A stretch of 46,421 bases of DNA from Pelargonium tetragonum. Lineage: Eukaryota > Streptophyta > Magnoliopsida > Geraniales > Geraniaceae. Of this stretch, positions 12,970 to 23,000 are shown piece by piece. The position numbers and the translations under genes are program-made. Numbering within the stretch: position 1 is the first letter of the stretch; each line of letters opens with the position of its first letter. The stretch lies in contig JAYMTL010000152.1 in assembly GCA_036897445.1 (NCBI GenBank), forward strand, positions 1 through 46,421, in the 5' to 3' direction. The notes below the pieces were generated by a model. It had not been told where the DNA came from and ran no database searches. It saw only the letters and a program-made list of their open reading frames with translations.

Positions 12970-13035
12970 TAAGTTCCTCTTTTTGGTAGAGCACTCCTCC
13001 TTTGAGTGTGCGCAGGTTCGAGTCGGTCAGCACAA
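12970..13035 (+). other. tRNA-like element (t-element) in the nad6 leader, second
   Basis: The D-arm word TGGTAGAGCAC (12,984-12,994) and the T-loop word GGTTCGAGTC (13,015-13,024) are canonical in sequence. Between them CACTC (12,992-12,996) pairs perfectly with GAGTG (13,004-13,008) around a 7-base loop CTCCTTT. The spacing between the D and T arms is about four bases short of a real tRNA, the T stem is poor, and no acceptor stem is evident. The wording recalls tRNA-Lys genes of plant organelles. It ends only about 70 bases before the conserved start of nad6, a good place to set the mRNA 5' end. Confidence 0.35.
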
Positions 13036-13106
13036 CATTATCAAAAAAGGAGGATTCACGAGGATCACAGCTGGAGAGTTTTATTTCAACAATAAGGCAA
13101 GAACTT

Positions 13107-13612
13107 GTCTCTTGTTCCGTTTTCTCAATATTGGCCCTAGTCTCCGCGGTTGTACGTGCTAAAAATCCAGTACATGCCCTTCTTCATTCTAGTCTTTTGC
13201 AGTACTTCAGGACTCTTACTCTTGTTGGGTCTTATTGACTTCTTTGCTATGATCTTCCTTGTAGTCTACATAGGAGCTATAGTTGTACTTTTCTTATTCG
13301 TTGTCTTGATGTTTCATGCAAAGATTTACGAGGAAGTCTTGCGATATTTACCAGTCAGCGGAATTATAGGACTCATCCTCAGTATTACCTTACTTCCTGG
13401 TAAGGAAAAATTTCTTTCAATGTTTCTATGCTAGTCAAAATCTCGGGTGGACTAATTTAGAAGCCTTAGGCTATTTAGTATCTAAGCCTCATTTTGACTG
13501 GTTCTTGCTTTCTAGTCTTATTTTCTTAGTAGCTATGGTAGGTGCTATTGTCCTGATTATAGTAGGACTTGTAAGGTTAAACGACAAGGTGTCTTCCCTC
13601 GTCGAGAAGTAG
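13107..13612 (+). pseudogene. nad6: nad6, NADH dehydrogenase (complex I) subunit 6, diverged and frame-interrupted
   Basis: Nad6 is a membrane-arm subunit of mitochondrial complex I. Three collinear pieces match plant Nad6. The first (to about 13,178; codons starting at positions divisible by 3) reads SVFSILALVSAVVRAKNPVH. The second (from about 13,180; frame of the ATG at 13,174) runs FFILVFC..GLLLLLG..FFAMIFLVVYIGAIVVLFLFVV to EEVLRYLPVSGIIGLI, with its stop at 13,432-13,434. The third (from about 13,424) runs YASQNLGWTNLEALG to SLIFLVAMVGAIVLIIVG and ends with TAG at 13,610-13,612. The first junction corresponds to about 5 missing bases near 13,176-13,185; the second lies within about 13,400-13,427. 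There is no ATG at the usual start, the WWEMFFILDNE loop is missing, and about 25 C-terminal residues are lost, so about 506 bases remain where about 618 are usual. Protein words are kept despite many silent changes, implying selection until recently. It could be a decayed copy, or be rescued by frameshifting or RNA processing. Gene identity is near certain; function is doubtful. Confidence 0.9.
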
Positions 13613-14450
13613 CTTGATCTAGGATTCTTTGTTCTGTTCTATTATTTAGAGAGTAGCCTGCATTACTAACGTCAAAGTCGACCCCAATTTCTATTCAAAG
13701 CATCCTTCTTACTATTGTATCCGAAGAAAGAGAAGTTCCTTGTCAAATTGAGAAAGAGCTCAATAAAGCAAGTCTCGTTAGTAGCTTAGAAATTCAGTCT
13801 TAGTCTTTTTCTTAGTTTGATTAGCAAAAGTAGTAAAAGGATTGGGGAACAAAGGAGTGTGGAGACAGGAATAGGATTAGGTAGCAATTGTCTTAGTGTA
13901 TTCTAAACCAGGGAAGTTCCTGACACTTTGGATAGCTTTTCTCGTCCCGCTTATTAAGATGAACGGGATTCTTTCTAAAACAAGCGTTGCTGTAGTCCCT
14001 CTAAAACTAAGAAAGATAAAGTCTATAATCTATTCTAATCTATAAAGCGAGTCCTTGAAAAGAAACTAAAAAGGGGTTCTAATTAGGGCAGATAGGTAAT
14101 AACAGAGTACCTAAACTCGAGAGAAAATTGACATTCTAGGTACAAACTTTAGGAAAGAGTCTTCTTTTCCTGAGTTTTTATTGAAAGCATTTCCTTTCTT
14201 AATGCGAGTGAAATCCTGTGTCTTCCAGAAATTGCAGTTGAGTAGGTTTCCAGTTTCGGACTAATTAAGGGGGTTTCCTAACTATAGAGAAAATAGGGTC
14301 CTCTTGTAGAGTAAGGTAAGAGGGTTCAAGTAGAGCGTTTGCCTGGTGTTGTCAGCTTTCTAAAGGAGATTCTTAAATGTGTTAAATCGAACAAAAGTCT
14401 AGTCAAGTTTACTGAGTAGGCTATCCAGGTTTTTATGGTATGGAAATTTC
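13613..14450. other. Gene-free stretch downstream of nad6
   Basis: I see no gene and no clear stem-loop that could stabilise a nad6 3' end. From about 13,800 onward the plus strand becomes rich in G and poor in C, a composition that continues to about 15,060 and recurs at 36,360-37,680 and 39,950-40,800, all of which share diverged repeat words. Confidence 0.45.
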
Positions 14451-14745
14451 CCTTTTGTTGGAAAGTAATTCGTTTTCCTGTAAAAGATAGGTATAGAGTT
14501 CGTGGGTTAGCTGGGATTGCTTAATGAAGCCAGTTCTGAAGAGTAGATTGGTTTGCTAGTTTGACCTAATCCTAGAAGTGCTGTGGGATTAGAACTTTGT
14601 ATCTTCCAAAGAGTTCTAAAGAAAGAAAGTCGATAAGGATAGTAAACAGGGTCGGATAGGGCACCACCTTACTGAGTATGGAAACTGCAGGGGAAAGCCT
14701 TTCTAGATAGTTTGGTATTCTCTTGTTTCATCCGTAAACGGTTTA
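14451..14745 (+). repeat. Diverged segmental repeat P3, copy A
   Basis: Three parts have relatives elsewhere on the same strand. CTTTTGTTGGAAAGTAATTC onward, including TTCGTTTTCCTGTAAAAG (14,451-14,510), matches 40,489-40,560. GACCTAATCCTAGAAGTGCT followed by GTGGGATTAGA (14,558-14,594) matches 36,798-36,834. TTTGGTATTCTCTTGTTTCA followed by TCCGTAAACGG (14,704-14,743) matches 37,251-37,293. The order of the last two is kept in the partner but their spacing is 146 bases here and about 450 there. No coding content is seen. Confidence 0.55.
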
Positions 14746-15945
14746 AATGAGCTTTGACTGAATACAAAGTGTAAGATCCTGGAGTTTCCTCCTCTTAAAA
14801 GTTTGAGTGAGAGTAGGTGTATAGGGGTTTTAGTGTATGTTCCTTTGTTTCAGTCTTTCTAGTAGGAGAGGCACCGGGTTAAGCAAGTTAAGGAATTCCT
14901 TCAGTATATTAAGTAAGTGGAGCTGGTGAGTCCCCACTCTCTGGGATTTTCAATTAGATAGAGGGCAAGGTTATAGAGGATGACTTTTCCTTTGTTTTTG
15001 CAATAGAGATATCCGATTTGGGCAGGGTAAAAGGTATATAGAGTCCTTTATAAATAAAAAGGACTCCCTTAAGTAGAATGTTACTTTTTTGTAAGCTTGT
15101 TAAACCAGAATGCTTAATATGGATGCTCTCTAGAAAAATTCCATTTTTTTAATCACTATAGATATTCGAAATAAGATTGCCTGGTTTGTTATTCAATTCA
15201 AGGGAGAATCCTGTTCTGTGAAAACCCCTAATATAAATTTAAGGGAATCCCTTGTGTCAGTAATTAGGATTCACGTTTTGTACTTGACTTAAGAAATTTA
15301 GGGTGTGTATATGCAAAATCTTTCTTACTTGTAGTATTTAGTTTTCAGTTTCGTAATCCTCTTCTTTATATTGTTAGATACTAGGACTTATCCTTATACG
15401 TAATATATGTCCACAAGGCTTTAGGTATGAAAGGTGCTTTGATCGGAATGCCGATTAATTGTAAACTCTGTAAACTCTCAGGGGATTGCCCCAGGAAGGC
15501 TTGAGAAAAGTACTGAATAAGCATCCTTGCATTCTTTTGTTTTTTTTCCAATGGAAGTAACCGGGGTTATTATAGACTAACAAAAAAGTTAGTTTACCTA
15601 AAATTGTAATGAATAAAATTATGACAGACAATAGAACAAGATTACTAAAACGACGCTGACTTTCGAGATAGACTACTAATAAGTTAGACAAGCCCCTCCT
15701 AAAAAATTTTTTAAGGGAGAGCCCCCTTTTTACCAACCGGATTCTAATAGGTTTCTTTAGAGTTTCCTACTATTCCCTACTATTACGAATAGCGTCACTC
15801 TCCTCAAAATCTCCCATTAACATGAAGTTTAAACTAGAAACCCTTGATTTCCATTACCCACTAATTTAGAATAGAGAATAAAGGCCGGTCAGGCCCGATA
15901 CGTCCTACCCCTCTATCATAATCATATACTACCTACACTACAAGA
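14746..15945. other. Gene-free stretch with small tandem repeats
   Basis: No gene is visible. A 9-base unit GTAAACTCT is repeated exactly in tandem near 15,461-15,478, and a 10-base unit CCTACTATTC/A is repeated near 15,766-15,785. A small hairpin, ATCGG-AATG-CCGAT, lies at about 15,440-15,453. The 93-codon minus-strand frame at 15,455-15,736 has a hydrophobic middle but no recognised family. Confidence 0.45.
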
Positions 15946-16000
15946 CTATCTTACAAAACTTATGAATAGGAATAACAACCAACAACAGGAATCCCCGGTT
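15946..16000 (+). repeat. Possible partial copy of the hairpin-bearing repeat
   Basis: CTTATGAATAGGAATAACAA followed by CCAACAACAGGAATCC resembles the segment after the second hairpin at 11,445-11,470 (TATGAATAACAAACAACAA) and 18,380-18,420 (ATAAAACAGGAACTCC). The pyrimidine-rich flank at 15,890-16,050 is also like the flanks of the other copies. No matching paired stem is evident before it, so this is either a partial copy or chance. Confidence 0.3.
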
Positions 16001-16596
16001 ACCCTCTACTTCCTATAGCCCCTCTCTCCTCTAACCCCAATAAAACGAATACAAAAGTAAAAAAGAAAGAGGAAGTCAGGAAGGAAAGACAAATAAAAGG
16101 GAATCACGTCAAAGCGATGATCTAGAATCCCAAATTTTGTTTGGGTACCTATTACCTATTCGATCTATTTACCACAAATTTTATTGTATAAATTGAAATT
16201 GCTTACTTTAGAAAAGAGAGATCCTGGTTAACCGGCTTTTAGACAAAAAGACCAAAGAAGCTGCCCCTTAGAATGAGGAATTCCCAACCTACCCTATAAT
16301 AAATACCTACATACAAAAAGGCCTGTTCGAGAAGAGTTTCTTACAACTTTTATTACTTTTCCGTATAGCTGGACTACTTTTTACAAAACTGAATACATTT
16401 TGTTAGCTAAAATGCACTTTATTGATTTTACCGTAGTCGAAATTGAACATGTCAAAAAAGAGCATTCCTCTCTTGAGAGCCTTCAAATTAGACCTCATTT
16501 TTAAGAAAAAAGTAGTCGGCCCTTATAAGCAAAACCTCTCAAACGCTTTTTACTAGTATAGCGACCTCGAAGAAATTGAAAAAGTAGGATGACTCT
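16001..16596. other. Gene-free stretch
   Basis: No gene, RNA or clear repeat is seen between the partial hairpin repeat and repeat P1 copy b. Confidence 0.45.
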
Positions 16597-17060
16597 AGCG
16601 AGAAAACTCTTACATTTTGACTAAAGTACTCTGAAACCCCGTACCTTCTCTCCTGAGCTGTCCCAGATTTAGGGACTTGGCAACCAACACTCTTTCCTAA
16701 ACTAAGTACCCCTGAATAGCCCATCCAGAGCTTGTGCGCACCTCCGCTAATTGAAAATCTCGATACTAGATAACCCCTTGATTGAAGCCTCTCTATCTAC
16801 TAGCCAAATCGCCCACTGAGGAAACCTCTAGGACCCGTTAGGAAACCCCTCTTTGACGAGAGCCAGGCCGGTACTCTTTCTCACTAGTATACTGCCTCTT
16901 ACTAAATTTTAGTACAAATTTTGTTTACTTGATAGACCAAACTTAAGAGCTTGACATATATTGTGGGCTCTACCTTGCCAACGAACCGGACTCAGTAAGA
17001 AATTCCCCGCTGTTAATGAACTTTCTTTGAAATCCTTAAAAATTTTTGCCTTTATTTGCC
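16597..17060. repeat. Diverged segmental repeat P1, copy b
   Basis: This is the partner of 8,285-8,960 in direct orientation. Anchors in order are GAGCTGTCCC (about 16,655), CCTAAACTAAGTACCCC (16,696), GCTAATTGAAAAT (16,746-16,758) and GACTCAGTAAGAAATTCCC (16,989-17,007). The first two intervals differ from copy a by only a few bases, the last by about 240. The block is followed within 100 bases by repeat P2 copy A, so duplicated segments of different origin sit next to each other. Confidence 0.6.
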
Positions 17061-17157
17061 ATACTCTTTTACGAGCTTTCGCTTTCCTAAGAATCTTATC
17101 TGAGTACTTTTGTTAAGAAATTCGTACAAGTTTCCAAAAGAAACTTCTAGAATACCG

Positions 17158-17338
17158 GCTAGACCGAAACCCTGACTTATATATAAAAGGAAAGGGATTG
17201 TATCTCGTCAAACCTATGTTTCAAAAGTCAACCAAGGAAATTTTCTAGGTGCTTCTATTTACTTACCCTAGAGCCTTCCACTCCCAATTCTATTTGACTT
17301 TGACTCTCTGAAATTGAGTCCTTTTACTTTAGCTAGAG
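17158..17338 (+). repeat. Diverged repeat P2, copy A
   Basis: This stretch aligns with 18,150-18,300 about 970 bases further on. Shared words in order are TAGAC-GAA-CCC, TTGTAT, GTCAAAC/GCCAAAC, CAAAA-TC-AGTCAACCAAG (the copies differ by a short indel), GCTTCT-TTTACT, TTTGACTTT and AATTGAGTC (17,312-17,320). Many substitutions and small indels separate them, so the duplication is old or sits in fast-changing DNA. No open frame is conserved between the copies. Confidence 0.6.
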
Positions 17339-18149
17339 ACGGAGTACAGAAGACCGGGAGTTCTAATTAAGCACTGACTCGGAATCAAACTAGGAAATCT
17401 CTAGACTTTCTTCTTAATAAGGTCCCACTAACTAACTCAGAACTAAGGAAAACCCTACATTCTCCTACTTTCAAATTTCCAATCAAGATAAGCTCTTAAA
17501 AAGGTAAGACGGATTCATATTCAAATGAGCCCACTTTTTATATAATTATAGTGGCTTTTTCCCTGTTTGACCTGTTTAGCGTACTTTTTCTTTCTTAGAT
17601 CCTTCTTGAGTTTTGAATTGCTTTATAGACTTTATAGAGTAGATTCAACCCGGGATCCCATCAAATCAAGGTGTAAGTGTAACTAGAAAAGCTAACAAGA
17701 GAGAAGACCGGCCAGGGCCTACAGAATCAATCTAATACAATCTGTGAAACTCTATCTTTTAATATCTAATAAAGTATAATAATATAACTTCAAACTATAA
17801 CTAACTATAAGAGTAAGAAAGTACAACAAAGGCTATAAAAGACACTAGCCAAAAAAGGAATCCCCATACTAGACTGCTTACCTTTTAACCTTTTCAAAGC
17901 TATACCCGACTTGGAAGCCAGCTACTTAAGAAAGCACTGAGGAACAAATCTTCTCGATCTAGGAAAACCTCGGAACCTTACTCTTTATGGAATGAAAAAA
18001 GTAAACTCGTGTGTAAACCTCATTTCATGTTCACTCTTCTTCAAACTCTACTAGTTTCAATCTCTTATAGAAAACCCAAAATTCTCAGTCTACTTTACTA
18101 TTGCAAAACTTTTTCAGCAGCTCTTCCTTAGAAATTGACTGTCAAACGG
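17339..18149. other. Gene-free stretch between the two P2 copies
   Basis: No gene is seen. The sequence is plain A+T rich DNA; I could not extend the P2 alignment into it with confidence. Confidence 0.4.
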
Positions 18150-18300
18150 TTAGACGAACCCCGTATAGATGGGTTGTATACCGCCAAACTTGTGCTTCAA
18201 AATCCAGTCAACCAAGCTTCGAAAGGCGCTTCTCTTTTACTAAACTTTACTTCTGTTTGACTTTCTCCCCACAATTGAGTCAGAATAGCTACATAGTACA
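18150..18300 (+). repeat. Diverged repeat P2, copy B
   Basis: This is the second copy of P2. It holds TAGACGAACCCC, GGGTTGTATACCGCCAAAC, CAGTCAACCAAG, GGCGCTTCTCTTTTACT, TGTTTGACTTTCTCC and AATTGAGTC (18,273-18,281) in the same order as 17,158-17,338. The open frame at 18,101-18,325 that spans it begins at TTG and is not kept in copy A, so it is not coding. Confidence 0.6.
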
Positions 18301-18324
18301 AGAGTACAAGACTAATATCTATTA

Positions 18325-18425
18325 AAAAGGGCTTTCGCACCAAAAAATCCCTTTAAGAGTTACCTTCCGGTAAGCTTTTATGAAAGAACAAATCCAATAC
18401 AATAGCTACATAAAACAGGAACTCC
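18325..18425 (+). repeat. Hairpin-bearing repeat, copy 3
   Basis: The first hairpin is AAAGGG (18,326-18,331) with CCCTTT (18,349-18,354), its loop holding CTTTCGCACC. The second is TACC (18,361-18,364) with GGTA (18,369-18,372), loop TTCC. Then come AAGCTTTTATGAAAGAACAA, CCAATACAATAGCTAC and a pyrimidine-rich stretch. Compared with copy 2 the loops differ fully while the outer stem is unchanged and the inner stem is shortened but still paired. No protein or known RNA family fits. Confidence 0.6.
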
Positions 18426-19985
18426 AATAGGCTGCTACTTCCCCTACTGCTTAATCACTTTCCCTCCTAGATAAGTATAGCTCTGACTCCCTCTTCTGTT
18501 ACCTGCGTTACCTCTTCTACTATAATCTAACCTGCAACTAGTATTCTTCCTATTCTATTTACCACTCAATTCTAATTCTTTTAAATACCTTTGTTTAGAG
18601 ACCAGGCTACCCGCCTATCCCTGACACTAGGAACCTGGAAGATAGTAAATCTATACCAAGGTAAGTCAGCAGCAGTAGAAGCACTTGTAATTTGTTTGTA
18701 AAAACTTCTTGTGCTAGATAAGAGAGATAAGAAAACAAAATTAGAGATTTTAGAGTGCTCCTACAAAGCTAATCAAACAATACGGAAGTTTATATCTTTA
18801 TATATAATCCTTTTGCTTTAGACCTGCTTTCCACTTCCTGTAAATAATAGGTAAAACTTAACTCTACCCGAAAGCTCTAGTAAATAGATATCCTGGTAAA
18901 ACTAAAGTAAGCCAATCTAGGAAAACGAATCCTGTCTACCGGTTTAGCTGCTTCTCAAGTAGAGACCTATAAAGAAATGAGGAACATACATACCCCAACT
19001 CAAACCCCTCCCAAGAGTTCCCTATCTCGTTAAGAAGAACCTACCAAAGAGCTATATATCTATTACATTTACCGGAAAGTCGTTATACTTTCAATAAAAA
19101 CTAGGACGGGGCTCTTTTAGGAATAGGAATATCAAAACAAATTCTAAGGCCCCGTGTCAAAAACAAAGGGGAAACTGTCTCCTTCAATAACTACTGACTT
19201 CAAAACATTGAAGGAGAGACTTTCCTCCCAAAAGACTAAGAAAAGAGGAAGATTCTTTCAAACAAGACCTCTTTTTTATACCTAGAATGTCCTTTTTCTG
19301 AAGTTTGAGGTAATATATTAGGGTTTTTTTCCCTATTTGACCTGTTTACCACCGGATCTCCTGCTAGGTTTCTTTTAGAGTTTCCTTTAGATAAGAAGAC
19401 AAGGTAATGTAATTAAATTATCTTTCTATTTTCTATTATATTAGTTTAGTATTTAGTAACTCTATATCCTATCCCAAGAATACAACACAACAGGTCGAGC
19501 TCCTACTTCTCCTAAGTCTTAAAAAGTCCCTGCTCCTGCTAATCTAAAAACCCGGTTTAGGTATGAAAGAAAACAATACCATACTGTCTAGAATTTCAAC
19601 TATCTTGAGTTTAGGTACTCCGTACGGTACCTCATCGGACCTCTTTTATAGTTTAGAGTTCGCTTTTCCTATGTTTCTTTTGAATGACTCTGACTTTAGA
19701 TAGTGAAATCGGGAAGGACCAAAAGAAAGCAACCTTTTTTTATACATCCCCGCAGAACTAGAAAAACCTATCAAAAGGAAAGAAAGAGGCCCGGTTTCTG
19801 TTACCCCAGATTCCTTAGAAAGTGGTTTTGACTTGCTTGCTCCAACCAATAAGGTGAAACCTATAAACTCGTGAAATAGCGAGGTATCCTAGACTTAAAA
19901 ACTCCTCCCATTTCCAGAAAAGTCAAGCTGATATACCTCAGGAAACCCACTCCTTCATTGCACTAACTCCCTGTCTTTACAGAAC
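18426..19985. other. Gene-free stretch
   Basis: No gene is visible. The first 130 bases are pyrimidine-rich like the flanks of the other hairpin repeats. A short palindromic CCGTACGG lies near 19,620; I considered and rejected a group II intron domain V there. Confidence 0.45.
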
Positions 19986-20034
19986 CGACTTTCAATAACA
20001 AGGATTCAAGACAACAAAACTCTATCCTTGTAAA
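19986..20034 (+). repeat. Dispersed repeat P4, copy a
   Basis: CGACTTTCAATAACAAGGAT, then CAAGACAACAAAACTCTAT and TTGTAAAC, aligns with 31,616-31,671 (CGACTTTCAATTAAAAAGAG, GGATAACAACAAAACTCTAA, TTACAAG). The middle word ACAACAAAACTCTA is exact in both. The copies lie 11.6 kb apart in direct orientation. Confidence 0.5.
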
Positions 20035-23000
20035 CTTATTCTACTAAATCCGAGAAAGATAAATAAGGAAAACCAGCTTCAAAGTTCTACTACTTTTTAG
20101 ACTTACCAGTCAAAGCAAATAGAAAGTTTACATATCAAACCCAAAACCTTGCGGACTTTCTCACTTTACTTGACCCTTTCGTTAGAGGCCTATACCGGAA
20201 CTATCTTACTCTTATTCAGAACTTTACCTTTCTTAAGACCCGTAACCTTCTCTCTCTTTCAATCTTAATCAAAAGTATCCTCTGACTTAAGAGCCCCTAT
20301 ATGTAATGTATCTCAATAGTCAATACCGAGAAATCTCCCCTTTGTTTTTCTTTGAAATCTCGTATTACAAGCAGCCTAATATCTAATAAAAGGGGAACCT
20401 TCTCTCCTTACGCTATTCCTTACTTAACTAAAGAAAGAAACTTACGAAGAAGGGGGAAAGCACCTGCCTATATGCCCGTAAAAAGCTTCTCAAATTCTCG
20501 TAAAAGTGACTTAGTTCAAAATAACGAAACAGAAACTTGGTGTGAATCCTAAATATGCTTAACAGGGTCTTCCTTATTAATTATTAAATCAAAGTCTTTT
20601 TCTGGGGCAATAAGAACCATACTTTAAGTTTCATTCTTTACTTAGTCTTTCTGCTACCTTCTTATGTTATGGAGCTTAGTACCTATCTTTTATCTAGTAT
20701 TACCTACTCCTAAACCCCAGAATCCTCAAAAGGGACTCCTTTGCCTTGAATCCTATCGTGTCAAACTTCTTTCTTTATATTCTTAACTCAGGATTCCGGA
20801 TCAACTATTCAATTTACTTTCATACTACCCCGACTTAGACTAGGATTCCTGTAAATTCAGTATAAGGAAACCCAAACTCTCTTACTTTGATTAGAGACTT
20901 CGGCTAAGCCTTTTTTCTTGTCCGCCTTGTTTTACAGCGACGCTCTCCTTTTTTATGTAAGATGTTTTAGAAAGTGCCTTTTTATTCTTTTGCTACTTCC
21001 TAGATGCAGTTAACTGAACTTGAACCTCTGAAATTTATACCAAGATTTACCCGCTCTACCTCGGCGAATTCTAATTTAGTATCCTCTAGATTGTATCCTA
21101 TTTAGACTTAATAGACTTGATATCTTTTTAAGGTTTTCTTTCTATCTATGTGATTCCATAACTACTATAAATTGGAAAAAGGAAGACCTAGTAAATTTCT
21201 AAGGAAATGCAAGAAAAAGAGAATATACTAATGCTACGCAGAAACTTTCTATTTATAGAGGTTTTCCTTTTTATATTGGCAATTTCTTAAGAGTAAGGGA
21301 AACTTAGGAAATAAAGAAAAGAAAGGGGTCCTAATGAAATGAATAAGATCTCCTTATGGGTTTTAAATAAGTGCAGTATTCTACTGATTCTGGAGTCGTT
21401 ATTTTGAACTTGAATAAGGCCCGGTTTACAAGTAAGTTTTCATTAATTTAATTAAGATTTTTGGAGAGAGTACTATTAGAACAAATAGACTTGGAGTCCT
21501 TCTAAATTAAAACAGGGTTATCCCTTAGTAGTATTTTAGATATATAAAGAATCTTAGATAGAACACCTATAACTAAAGATTTTTTTTCCCTTTGATTGAG
21601 AAGTTTTATAAGCAACTTGCGATTAAATATCTACATTAAATAAATGACATTTATTATGCGTTATACAAATAAAGCAAGTTCTAATCCCCAACTTTCAGAC
21701 TACGAAAGGCAGCTACTTATACTTATCAGAGGAATTGGCTTCATAAAAGAAAGCTGTAACTTCTATCGAAAGACTATACCTTACATGGAAACTCCTTGAG
21801 TCTCAAAAACTTCACTGCCGGAATATCCAGTATCCAGAAACCGAGGAAACCTGGAAGCAGAGCAACTCCTACTTTTACTGAATGAAAGACTCCACTAATA
21901 CTAATAATAACCCGGAATACAGACTCAAGAGAACAGTGTCATATTGCTGTCTAGAAAACTTTTTTTATGCTGTTGACGAGTAGTTTTCTAATTTAAGGAA
22001 TTAGCATAGCAGCATCCACTTTTATCAGATTTAGGAAGACAAAGATAGCAAATAAAAGAAATAGAGCTGCCCTTGAAAAACCTAACAACACAGGAAACAA
22101 CTCTTGGTTAGTGAGTTTTTTATTGTACTAAAACCATTCGGATAAATCATGAGAATAGAAGTTCATTTTATTGCCTAATTTTGAACTCGACAAAGTGTCC
22201 GTACAGTACTCCAGAAAAGGTTATAGATATCCTTAAAAATACAAAAGGATACCCGCCGAGTGATTTTAATCAAATAAGGAAATCATCCAACCAAGAGCGC
22301 TTTTCTGAATAATTCTTTCTTTTTTACTTCGATACGAGACTTTTACACAAGTAACAAACATGGAATTCACTAGCTAAGAATCTCTTTTCCTTTTTATCTA
22401 AGTACTTCTTAAGCGCTTGCTCTGTACTCGATTTATACCTTAAATGCTTTTGGTAGTACAATATGCAACAAGTGGTGCCCCTAAAGCTCAAAGAAAAGAC
22501 TCTTTTTGTAAGGATATTCAGGCAATTTGTGCACTTAATTTAGATAGAAGTAAAGACAGAATTTGAGTTTAAACTCTATAAGCTCTCTTAGCGCAACCAG
22601 AGGCCCTTATGTCAAATTTGACCTCATAGATATAGATATCAAATGAATCAAAGAACTTTATTGACCTTCTTTTTAGCAGCTCCCAATTTTGTTTGAACCT
22701 TCTTTATATATCTAGATCTAGAAATAGTAGGTAGCTACTCAAATCAAAAGTGAAAAGCATTATTAAGTAAAAAAATAGAAAAAAAAAGCCTCTTTATCTC
22801 CTTTTAGTACCGCAGAATTTCTTCGATCTTATATAGCATACCACTAGCTTTTCCTGCCTTCTAAGTTTAATGAGCTATAAAAAAAAACTCCTCTGCTTTA
22901 GACTTACAATTCTGTTTTATTAAAAAAGGGGGCTCCCGGTCGAAATAGCAATTTGAATCATTATTAGTTGTTTTTTTTTACTAGTGGAAAGTACTTAAAA

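Noticed and set aside
19612-19645. Possible group II intron domain V around CCGTACGG
   Set aside because: The bulged 34-base hairpin pattern of domain V is absent; only the short palindrome matches.
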